From: Domibacillus sp.
GTDB taxonomy: Bacteria > Bacillota > Bacilli > Bacillales > Domibacillaceae
Assembly: GCA_031177795.1 (NCBI GenBank)
Contig: JAPSKG010000143.1
Span: forward strand, 1 to 6,136
Direction: 5' to 3'
Length of the DNA stretch: 6,136 bases
Below the pieces are notes generated by a model. It was not told where the DNA came from. It was given only the letters and a program-made list of their open reading frames with translations, and did not search any database. The position numbers were made by a program, and so were the translations under genes. Below, piece after piece: positions 1-4,950 of this stretch (position 1 is the first letter of the stretch; every line of letters starts with the position of its first letter).

Positions 1-45
1 AAATTTCGTGCGTTTTTTTCGGTCAATCAAAAAACGATGTATGCT

Positions 46-56
46 TTTGTCTACAA
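46..56. repeat. TTTGTCTACAA element, copy 1 (operator-like)
   Basis: This 11-bp element recurs in inverted orientation at 1426-1436, ahead of frlB. The wider copy at 45-58 is a perfect dyad, TTTTGT-CT-ACAAAA, which suits a dimeric DNA-binding protein. One copy lies in front of the ATPase gene and one in front of the frl operon, so a shared regulator is possible. AT-rich non-coding DNA produces such matches by chance fairly often, and this one lies over 220 bp from the ATPase start. Confidence 0.3.
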
Positions 57-91
57 AACTGTCTTTTTTTTGTCTCTAATAGAAGACAGTT
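57..91. repeat. Inverted repeat, 9-bp perfect stem
   Basis: AACTGTCTT at 57-65 is the exact reverse complement of AAGACAGTT at 83-91, with a 17-nt loop that can extend the stem slightly by a G-U and an A-U pair. On the + strand no T-run follows, so it is not a standard terminator. Read on the - strand it is followed by only four T residues, so it could be a weak terminator for a leftward gene, but no such gene is seen. Its role is unknown. Confidence 0.4.
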
Positions 92-120
92 CAGCAAACC
101 TACACTATCTTAAGGTTTAT

Positions 121-137
121 TGTTGAGTTAATCAACA
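121..137. repeat. Short dyad TGTTGA-5-TCAACA
   Basis: Two 6-bp arms (121-126 and 132-137) flank a 5-bp centre, giving a 17-bp dyad of typical operator size. It lies in the leader region about 140 bp ahead of the ATPase gene. No regulator can be assigned. It is recorded because this non-coding block of about 280 bp is unusually rich in inverted repeats. Confidence 0.25.
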
Positions 138-174
138 GCAAACGAAAAAACAGCTGTATGGAGCAGCACTGGTA

Positions 175-213
175 AACTTGCACAAACAAGGCCTTTTCTT
201 TTTTGTGCAAGTT
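175..213 (+). terminator. Strong hairpin ahead of the ATPase gene, possible terminator or leader element
   Basis: AACTTGCACAAA at 175-186 pairs perfectly with TTTGTGCAAGTT at 202-213, giving a 12-bp stem. After one mismatch the helix can continue with AAGG/CTTT-type pairs inside the loop. Downstream, ATCTATA precedes a run of six T (221-226), so the T-tract is offset by 7 nt from the stem and the stem is fairly AT-rich. It could be a weak terminator of an unseen upstream gene, or a stem in the ATPase mRNA leader if transcription starts further upstream. The inverted repeat is certain; the role is a guess. Confidence 0.4.
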
Positions 214-278
214 ATCTATATTTTTTAAATATTCAAACAAATATACTGAGCATATTACTTTTTAAGGAGGAAAGAAAA

Positions 279-1370
279 ATGGCAGTCATTCAATTAAAAA
301 ATATTTCAAAAGTATATAAAGGGAACATAACGGCAGTAGAAAAGTTTAATCTGCATATTTATGACAAAGAATTTATTGTGTTTGTTGGGCCGTCTGGCTG
401 TGGAAAATCAACAACGCTTCGAATGATTGCCGGCCTGGAGGAAATTTCAAAAGGGGATTTTTTTATTGATGAACGCCGTGTAAATGATGAGGCTCCAAAA
501 GACCGGGATATTGCGATGGTTTTTCAAAATTACGCTCTTTATCCGCATATGACGGTTTTTGACAATATTGCGTTTGGATTAAAACTGCGAAAAATGCCAA
601 AACCGGAAATTCGCCGGCGTGTTGAAGAAGCAGCAGAAATTGTTGGCATGGCCCAGTATTTAAACCGAAAACCAAAAGCCCTTTCCGGTGGCCAGCGGCA
701 GCGGGTCGCCCTGGCGAGAGCGATTGTTCGCGAAGCAAAAGTGTTTTTAATGGATGAGCCGCTTTCAAACCTTGATGCAAAGCTGCGTGTGCAAATGCGC
801 GCGGAAATTGCCAGGCTTCATCAGCAGTTGCAAACAACGACTATTTATGTGACGCATGATCAAACTGAAGCGTTAACGATGGCGACTCGCATTGTTGTAA
901 TGAAAGACGGAAAAATTATGCAAGTAGGAACGCCGAAAAAAATATATGAAGAACCAGATAACATGTTTGTTGCAAGTTTTATTGGGTCTCCCGCCATGAA
1001 TTTTTTAAAAGGAACTGTAACCAATGGATTTTTTAAAACGGGTTCTTTGTCTTTAAAAATACCGGAATGGCAAAACCTGTTTTTAGAAAAACAAGGCTAT
1101 GAGGGAAAATCCGTCATAATGGGCATTCGTCCAGAAAATTTTTGTCTGGCATCAGCCAACACTTCTTTTGCTTTTTCTGTAACGGTTGAAATGGCAGAAA
1201 TGCTTGGGGCTGAAACCATTCTTTATTTTGCCGTTGAAAATCAAAAGCTGGCCGCAAAAATCGACAGTCAAGCCAATGTGAAAAGCGGGGAAAAAGCATT
1301 TATAGCGTTGAACATGAACCATGTACATTTTTTTGATCCGGCAACAGAAAAAAGAATAAGCTATTTATAA
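279..1370 (+). CDS. msmX: MsmX/UgpC-type sugar ABC importer ATPase
   Basis: Cytoplasmic ATP-binding subunit of carbohydrate importers of the MalK/MsmX/UgpC class; it works as a dimer on a pair of MalF/MalG-type permeases. The 363-residue length is normal for the family. Visible motifs: Walker A GPSGCGKST (37-45), Q-loop Gln83 in VFQNYALYPHMT, signature LSGGQRQR (135-142), Walker B VFLMDEP (155-161), D-loop SNLD (163-166) and H-loop His193. The C-terminal part from about residue 240, with GIRPEN, is the regulatory OB/TOBE-type domain and looks more divergent. The start is set by AAGGAGG at 264-270, 8 nt before ATG. From memory of both proteins, the nucleotide-binding domain reads closer to B. 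subtilis MsmX than to YurJ (FrlP). MsmX is known to serve several sugar importers, so this subunit may energise FrlONM and others. Its position next to frl supports that. The exact symbol (msmX, ugpC or frlP) is less certain than the family. Confidence 0.9.
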   Translation: MAVIQLKNISKVYKGNITAVEKFNLHIYDKEFIVFVGPSGCGKSTTLRMIAGLEEISKGDFFIDERRVNDEAPKDRDIAMVFQNYALYPHMTVFDNIAFGLKLRKMPKPEIRRRVEEAAEIVGMAQYLNRKPKALSGGQRQRVALARAIVREAKVFLMDEPLSNLDAKLRVQMRAEIARLHQQLQTTTIYVTHDQTEALTMATRIVVMKDGKIMQVGTPKKIYEEPDNMFVASFIGSPAMNFLKGTVTNGFFKTGSLSLKIPEWQNLFLEKQGYEGKSVIMGIRPENFCLASANTSFAFSVTVEMAEMLGAETILYFAVENQKLAAKIDSQANVKSGEKAFIALNMNHVHFFDPATEKRISYL

Positions 1371-1401
1371 CGTTGTAAAAGATGGAAGGAGTTCTTGCTA
1401 A

Positions 1402-1416
1402 AAATTTTGAAAAATT
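1402..1416. promoter_or_regulatory. Weak CodY-box-like sequence
   Basis: The 15 bp here match 11 of 15 positions of the CodY consensus AATTTTCWGAAAATT; the central C, W and G positions all differ. The B. subtilis frl operon is reported to be repressed by CodY, which makes the match worth noting. The sequence is almost pure A and T in an A/T-rich spacer, so chance is a serious alternative. Confidence 0.2.
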
Positions 1417-1425
1417 AAAAAATAA

Positions 1426-1457
1426 TTGTAGACAAACTTTTTTTAATCTTTTAATAT
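1426..1457 (+). promoter_or_regulatory. Candidate SigA promoter P1 with embedded TTGT-AG-ACAA dyad
   Basis: TAGACA (1429-1434, 5 of 6 to the -35 consensus) and TAATAT (1452-1457, 4 of 6 to the -10) are separated by 17 bp. It is the only hexamer pair I found in this spacer with ideal spacing. The -35 overlaps TTGTAGACAAA (1426-1436), the inverted copy of the element at 46-56, so a protein bound there would block polymerase. A transcript from here would carry a leader of about 200 nt before frlB. Confidence 0.35.
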
Positions 1458-1493
1458 CAGATTAACAAATCTTACAAGTGTTACGTGGCTTTC

Positions 1494-1502
1494 AAAAGGA
1501 GG
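1494..1502 (+). other. Orphan Shine-Dalgarno-like AAAAGGAGG without a start codon
   Basis: This is as good a ribosome binding sequence as any in the window, but no ATG, GTG or TTG follows within a usable distance; the next bases are CGAAAAAAAGAAAGCTGC. It lies in the loop of a weak potential stem (1485-1493 with 1512-1520, two G-U pairs included). It may be the relic of a lost small gene or leader peptide, or just a purine-rich tract ahead of the TATAAT box. Confidence 0.3.
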
Positions 1503-1537
1503 CGAAAAAAAGAAAGCTGCACAAAAACATAATTTTG

Positions 1538-1543
1538 TATAAT
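1538..1543 (+). promoter_or_regulatory. Perfect -10 box TATAAT, candidate frl promoter P2
   Basis: TATAAT is an exact match to the SigA -10 and would start transcription near 1550, about 120 nt before frlB. No good -35 lies 16-18 bp upstream. The best nearby hexamer, TGCACA at 1518-1523, is 4 of 6 but only 14 bp away. The box directly abuts the first palindromic operator, the usual arrangement for a repressed promoter. A weak -35 could mean dependence on an activator. Confidence 0.5.
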
Positions 1544-1557
1544 ACATCATATGACGT
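1544..1557. promoter_or_regulatory. Palindromic operator copy 1 (AYRTYATATRAYRT)
   Basis: ACATCATATGACGT is a 14-bp dyad, symmetric at 12 of 14 positions, centred between 1550 and 1551. It starts right after the TATAAT box and covers the expected transcription start, so a bound protein should block initiation. It is the first of three copies that fit one palindromic consensus. FrlR, a GntR-family repressor that controls frl in B. subtilis, is the natural candidate; the assignment is inference. Confidence 0.65.
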
Positions 1558-1580
1558 CTATTTTTAAAATATTATCTATA

Positions 1581-1594
1581 ACGTCATATAACAT
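1581..1594. promoter_or_regulatory. Palindromic operator copy 2
   Basis: ACGTCATATAACAT fits the same consensus as copies 1 and 3 and is centred between 1587 and 1588, exactly 37 bp from the centre of copy 1. It lies downstream of the expected start point, within the frlB leader. Its sequence is complementary in part to both neighbours: 1581-1589 is the inverse of 1549-1557, and 1583-1597 is the inverse of 1615-1629. Confidence 0.65.
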
Positions 1595-1629
1595 CATTAA
1601 ATTTCATTAATAGTATGATGTTATATGAC
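1583..1629. repeat. 15-bp perfect inverted repeat spanning operators 2 and 3
   Basis: GTCATATAACATCAT at 1583-1597 is the exact reverse complement of 1615-1629, with a 17-nt spacer. As DNA it joins two operator copies in opposite orientation. As RNA it would fold into a 15-bp AU-rich stem in the frlB leader, ending about 27 nt before the GGGGG ribosome binding site. No T-run follows, so it is not a terminator. Confidence 0.7.
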
Positions 1630-1631
1630 AT
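1618..1631. promoter_or_regulatory. Palindromic operator copy 3
   Basis: ATGTTATATGACAT is symmetric at 12 of 14 positions and is centred between 1624 and 1625, again exactly 37 bp from the previous copy. It ends 39 bp before the frlB ATG. Three copies with identical pitch point to cooperative binding or looping by one regulator. Confidence 0.65.
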
Positions 1632-1655
1632 ACTAAAAACTATTATTATTTTATT

Positions 1656-1661
1656 AGGGGG
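1656..1661 (+). promoter_or_regulatory. frlB ribosome binding site (AGGGGG), decides the ATG start
   Basis: AGGGGG sits 9 nt before ATG 1671 and 6 nt before the adjoining in-frame TTG 1668. The ATG is preferred for codon strength and spacing. The G5 core resembles that of frlO (2700-2704) and differs from the AAGGAGG types of the ATPase gene and frlD. Confidence 0.7.
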
Positions 1662-1670
1662 AAACAATTG

Positions 1671-2666
1671 ATGTCCACAGCTGAATTAAACGAAGATGTA
1701 AAAATAGTTTTGAAAGAACTGGAAAACCGGGTGATTACAGATGTGTTTTTTGTTGCCTGTGGAGGATCGCTGGCCGTTATGTACGCTAACAAATACTATC
1801 TTGACCGACACTCAAAAGCTTTGCGTTCCAGCTGCTACAATGCTGATGAATTTGTTTACCGAAACCCTGCTGCTTTATCAGAAAATGCGTTAGTCGTTTT
1901 ATGTTCCCAAACAGGAACAACGTCTGAAACTGTAAAAGCGGCCAAATTTGCGAAAAGCAAAGGAGCTGTTACTGTCGGAATGACGGTGGATAAACATTCT
2001 GCACTGGCCAAAGAAGTTGATTACGTGCTTGGCTATGAAGCATCTTACACAACAGGCATCCCTATTGATGCTGTAAACAGCAATTACTCTCTTATGTATC
2101 AATTAGACGCGGGCCTTGTGAAAATTTTTGATGGTGTGGACCGTTTGCCAGAAACAATTAGCAGCTTAGCGAATTTACAAGCAGTGATTGATAAAGCGCA
2201 TCTTTATTACGGGGAAATGAGCACCCGCTTTGCCAGCGAACTAAAAGACGAAAAAGTGGTATACACGATGGCAAGCGGATTAAGTTATGGTTCCGCTTAC
2301 TCTTATGCCATTTGCGTTTTGATGGAAATGCAGTGGATTCACTCACAAGCGATTCATGCAGGAGAGTTTTTCCATGGACCGTTTGAAGTTTTGGATGAAA
2401 CGGTTCCTTTTATTCTTTTAAAAGGAATGGATGAAACAAGGCCGATGGAAGAAAGGGCACACGAGTTTTTAAAGAAATATGGCGGCAAACTGATGGTTCT
2501 GGACGCCAATGATCTTGATTTTTCAGGAATTCATGAAGAAATGAAAGCCTATGTCACGCCGCTTGTTTTATTTGAAGTGTTATGGAAGTTTTCGTATAAA
2601 CTCGCTGAGCTAAGGGAGCACCCGATGCTGGAAGCGAGACGGTACATGAAGAAATTTGCTTATTAA
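1671..2666 (+). CDS. frlB: Fructosamine-6-phosphate deglycase (SIS domain)
   Basis: Cytoplasmic enzyme that splits the 6-phosphate of a glycated amino acid into glucose 6-phosphate and the free amino acid, the last step of Amadori-product use. The 331 residues match the FrlB length (about 328 in B. subtilis). Two sugar-isomerase (SIS) domains are visible. The first carries ACGGS (29-33) and the phosphosugar loop CSQTGTTSET (78-87), where Thr81 replaces the Ser I recall in B. subtilis (CSHSGNTPET). The second carries TMASG (199-203), EMQWIHS (219-225) and HAGEFFHGPFE (229-239). Glu219 and His235 have the same 16-residue spacing as the catalytic Glu214/His230 pair I recall for Salmonella FraB. 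There is no glutaminase domain, so it is not GlmS. The transporter and kinase genes next to it support FrlB over other SIS proteins. The first gene after the triple operator, it is probably repressed without substrate. Confidence 0.93.
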   Translation: MSTAELNEDVKIVLKELENRVITDVFFVACGGSLAVMYANKYYLDRHSKALRSSCYNADEFVYRNPAALSENALVVLCSQTGTTSETVKAAKFAKSKGAVTVGMTVDKHSALAKEVDYVLGYEASYTTGIPIDAVNSNYSLMYQLDAGLVKIFDGVDRLPETISSLANLQAVIDKAHLYYGEMSTRFASELKDEKVVYTMASGLSYGSAYSYAICVLMEMQWIHSQAIHAGEFFHGPFEVLDETVPFILLKGMDETRPMEERAHEFLKKYGGKLMVLDANDLDFSGIHEEMKAYVTPLVLFEVLWKFSYKLAELREHPMLEARRYMKKFAY

Positions 2667-2696
2667 AAATCAAAACTTGGGTTTGTTAAAAAGAGC

Positions 2697-2704
2697 AAAG
2701 GGGG
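2697..2704 (+). promoter_or_regulatory. frlO ribosome binding site (AAAGGGGG), decides the start
   Basis: AAAGGGGG lies 8 nt before ATG 2713. This start gives a textbook lipoprotein signal peptide. A possible upstream ATG at 2656 would overlap the end of frlB and add 19 residues that spoil the signal peptide, so it is rejected. As at frlB, an in-frame TTG directly precedes the ATG. Confidence 0.75.
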
Positions 2705-2712
2705 TTTTATTG

Positions 2713-4002
2713 ATGAAGAAAATAATGATGGTTTTTTTAACGGTTTTCACAATGCTTGGTTTGCTGGCGGGTTGTTCATCAAACAACTCATCTGAAAGTG
2801 GGTCCGCTGAAGGAAAAGGAGTTACACTGACGCTGCTTCACCGCTGGCCAAATGAGCCGTTTAAGGGGTATTTTGACGCGGCCATTAAAGAGTTTCAAAA
2901 AGAACATCCAGAAGTGAATTTTAATGTGATTAGCGTGTTGAACGAAGATTACAAACAAAAAATCAATGTTCAGCTAAGCAGTGACACACCGCCAGATATT
3001 TTCTTTACGTGGGCAGGAGAATACGGCAATAAGTTTATCCGGGATGGACAAGCATTAGATCTTACGGATTACGCACCTGAAGGCGGCAAATGGGAAGACA
3101 CTGTTATCCCTTCTACGTTAAAACCTTTTATGTCAGAAGAAAAAGTATACGGGGCTCCTATTTTAATGGATGTAAGAATGATGGCTTACAACAAAGAAAT
3201 TTTTGAAAAACTAAACATTGCGCCTCCTCAAACATGGAATGAATTTATGGAAGTGCTAAAAACGATTAAGAAAGAAGACATTACCCCGCTTGGCTTAGGG
3301 AACAAAGCGCCTTGGAACGGCGGTTTGTACATGACAAGTTTAAACCAGCGAATCGTAGCACCTGAAGTTCTGGCAGCTGATAACAACCGGTTAACCGGCA
3401 CATTTACTGATCCTGGATATGTAAAAGCACTTGAAAAGCTGCAAGAATTAGTTCCTTACATGAACGAGCATCCCAATGCGTTAAGCCGTGAAGAAGAAAG
3501 AAGTTTGTTTGTAAACGGGCAAATAGCCATTATGCCGCTGCATACCATTGAGTTTCCTTACGTTAAAGATGCACAATTTGAATGGGGAACGTTTAATTTT
3601 CCAACCATTGAAGGCGGAAAAGGAAAAGAATCGGTTGTTACAGGCGCGCCTGAAGGATTTATGGTTTCTTCCAAAACAAAACACCCAGAATTAGCTGCTG
3701 AATTTTTACGTTTCTTAACTTCTCAAAAAATGGCTGAAAAATGGGTGGAAACAACAGATGTTATTAGCACAACAAAAGGTGCTGTAACAAAAGAAAATGC
3801 TTCGCCTATTATGGTGGATGTCATTAAAGAAGTGGAAGAATCAGACGACATGGTTATTTGGCTGGATACAGCGCTTGAAGGGAAAATATTCCAACCTTAT
3901 TTATCAGGCATCCAAGAATTGTTAAATGGCGAAAAAACGCCTGAACAAGTAATGAAAGACGTGCAAAAAGCGGCCACAGAAGTAAGAGAATCAGCCAAGT
4001 AA
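2713..4002 (+). CDS. frlO: Fructosamine ABC importer substrate-binding lipoprotein
   Basis: Extracellular receptor that hands its ligand, by context a glycated amino acid, to the FrlNM channel. From ATG 2713 it has 429 residues, close to B. subtilis FrlO (about 422). The N-terminus is a lipoprotein signal: MKK, a hydrophobic stretch to residue 19, and lipobox LAGC with lipidated Cys21, followed by a Ser/Asn/Gly-rich linker to about residue 33. The rest reads as a family 1 (MalE/UgpB-like) binding protein: the opening strand LTLLHRW, the SSDTPPDIFFTWAGEY segment, YNKEIFEKLNI followed by PQTWNEF, the MPLHTIEF segment and a C-terminal helical part. It starts 46 bp after frlB, so it is probably co-transcribed. 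A strong hairpin overlaps its stop codon and may raise its expression above that of the permeases. The ligand is inferred from the neighbours; the sequence alone shows only a carbohydrate-type binding protein. Confidence 0.88.
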   Translation: MKKIMMVFLTVFTMLGLLAGCSSNNSSESGSAEGKGVTLTLLHRWPNEPFKGYFDAAIKEFQKEHPEVNFNVISVLNEDYKQKINVQLSSDTPPDIFFTWAGEYGNKFIRDGQALDLTDYAPEGGKWEDTVIPSTLKPFMSEEKVYGAPILMDVRMMAYNKEIFEKLNIAPPQTWNEFMEVLKTIKKEDITPLGLGNKAPWNGGLYMTSLNQRIVAPEVLAADNNRLTGTFTDPGYVKALEKLQELVPYMNEHPNALSREEERSLFVNGQIAIMPLHTIEFPYVKDAQFEWGTFNFPTIEGGKGKESVVTGAPEGFMVSSKTKHPELAAEFLRFLTSQKMAEKWVETTDVISTTKGAVTKENASPIMVDVIKEVEESDDMVIWLDTALEGKIFQPYLSGIQELLNGEKTPEQVMKDVQKAATEVRESAK

Positions 4003-4044
4003 AAACAAGGGTGCAGCGGCTTGTCCGTTGTACCTGCTTGTTTT
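4002..4044 (+). terminator. Long intercistronic hairpin between frlO and frlN (leaky terminator or mRNA stabiliser)
   Basis: 4002-4009 pairs with 4037-4044 (8 bp, AAAACAAG/CTTGTTTT). After a 2-nt bulge (TG, 4035-4036), 4010-4019 pairs with 4025-4034 (10 bp including two G-U pairs), closing on loop CTTGT. The A-run before and four T within the 3' arm resemble a weak intrinsic terminator. The permease gene follows 25 nt later without a promoter that I can see, so complete termination is unlikely. In many importer operons such a structure protects the upstream mRNA and keeps the binding protein in excess over the permeases. The fold was worked out by hand. Confidence 0.65.
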
Positions 4045-4069
4045 CAGTAAAATTGATGGAGGTGTAAAA

Positions 4070-4948
4070 ATGAAGACAAATCCTGCAGTTCCGTATTTGT
4101 TTGTAGCGCCTGGCTTTTTGCTGGTATGTTTGTTTATTTACTACCCGGTTATTGACAATCTTCAATCCAGTTTTTTCAGCTGGAATTCTTTTTCTCCAAA
4201 CCGGGAGTTTTTAGGGTTTGATAACTACACGAGAATTTTTGGAGATTCTGTTTTTCAAATTGCGCTAAAAAACAATTTGATCCATGCGCTCGTTTCTCTT
4301 TTGGTTCAAGTATTTGGCGGGTTAATCATCGCGGCTATTTTAGAAGATAACATTTTCAGGAAAGTGGCACCGGTTCTTCGGACCATTTATTTTATGCCTG
4401 TTTTAATTTCTATTACGGTCATTGGCCTCCTGTTTTCCTTTATTTACAACCCGCAAATTGGCTTGTTAAATAAATTATTAGAAGTTGTCGGCCTGGAACA
4501 ATTTGCTACGGGCTGGCTTGGAGAAAGCAGCACGGCTTTTTCTGCGGTTATTGCGATGGGACAATGGATTGGCACCGGCTACATTGCCATGTTATACATT
4601 GTTGCTATTCAAAAAATCCCTGCCGAATTATATGAAGCAGCCAAGATGGATGGAGCCAATAAAATTCAAACATTTTTTTATGTGACAGTGCCTCAAGTAA
4701 AAGAAATGACGTTTGTGGCAGTCATCTTTACGTTAAGCCAGTCCATGCTTACATTCGCCGACGTTTACGTGTTAACACAAGGAGGGCCCGGAAATTCTTC
4801 TCAAGTGCTGAGTACGTATTTATATGATAAAGCATTTGTTGACAATGAAATGGGCTATGCATCCACTATCGCCAATGTGATCTTTGCCATTTCAATTATC
4901 TTCTATACTATTCAATCTAAAATTCTTAAAACAGGTAAAGGAGATTGA
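4070..4948 (+). CDS. frlN: Fructosamine ABC importer permease (MalF type)
   Basis: Inner-membrane channel subunit, partner of FrlM. The 292-residue length equals the value I recall for B. subtilis FrlN. About six hydrophobic segments can be read (near 9-28, 70-92, 104-126, 157-180, 213-232 and 265-283). The cytoplasmic EAA loop reads ELYEAAKMDGANKIQ (186-200), the coupling helix that contacts the ATPase. The conserved TQGGPGNSS (236-244) after the loop marks the MalF/UgpA type. The start is ATG 4070, served by GGAGGTG at 4058-4064. A possible TTG start at 4028 would lie inside the hairpin and lacks a ribosome binding site. The gene ends 2 bp before the frlM ATG, which implies coupled translation. 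Nothing looks damaged. The substrate is inferred from context. Confidence 0.88.
   Translation: MKTNPAVPYLFVAPGFLLVCLFIYYPVIDNLQSSFFSWNSFSPNREFLGFDNYTRIFGDSVFQIALKNNLIHALVSLLVQVFGGLIIAAILEDNIFRKVAPVLRTIYFMPVLISITVIGLLFSFIYNPQIGLLNKLLEVVGLEQFATGWLGESSTAFSAVIAMGQWIGTGYIAMLYIVAIQKIPAELYEAAKMDGANKIQTFFYVTVPQVKEMTFVAVIFTLSQSMLTFADVYVLTQGGPGNSSQVLSTYLYDKAFVDNEMGYASTIANVIFAISIIFYTIQSKILKTGKGD
4937..4943 (+). promoter_or_regulatory. frlM ribosome binding site inside the frlN end, decides the start
   Basis: AAAGGAG lies in the last codons of frlN, 7 nt before ATG 4951. The in-frame TTG at 4945, which overlaps the frlN stop as TTGA, is only 1 nt from this site and so is a poor start. This favours ATG and a 2-bp gap between the genes. 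Confidence 0.75.
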
Positions 4949-4950
4949 AC

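Noticed and set aside
1..126. Possible 3' end of an upstream gene: frame 1 stays open from base 1 to a stop at 124-126
   Set aside because: All three forward frames stay open for at least about 25 codons in this T-rich stretch, the peptides look random and Phe/Lys-rich, and the region contains an inverted repeat. I cannot support a gene.
247..260. A fourth AYRTYATATRAYRT operator ahead of the ATPase gene
   Set aside because: Only 9 of 14 positions match and the dyad is broken on one side, so it is not distinguishable from AT-rich background.
463..837. Leftward open frame of 124 codons inside the ATPase gene
   Set aside because: It lies wholly opposite the conserved Walker A to Walker B region of a clear ATPase, and its peptide has no recognisable features. 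It is a shadow frame.
1478..1494. Catabolite control (cre) site resemblance in GTGTTACGTGGCTTTCA
   Set aside because: The half-sites look suggestive, but the spacing is 2 bp too long and the central CG is missing on alignment to the cre consensus.
3854..4165. Leftward open frame of 103 codons across the frlO-frlN junction
   Set aside because: It overlaps the well-supported ends of two genes and the hairpin, starts without a ribosome binding site, and has no recognisable domain.
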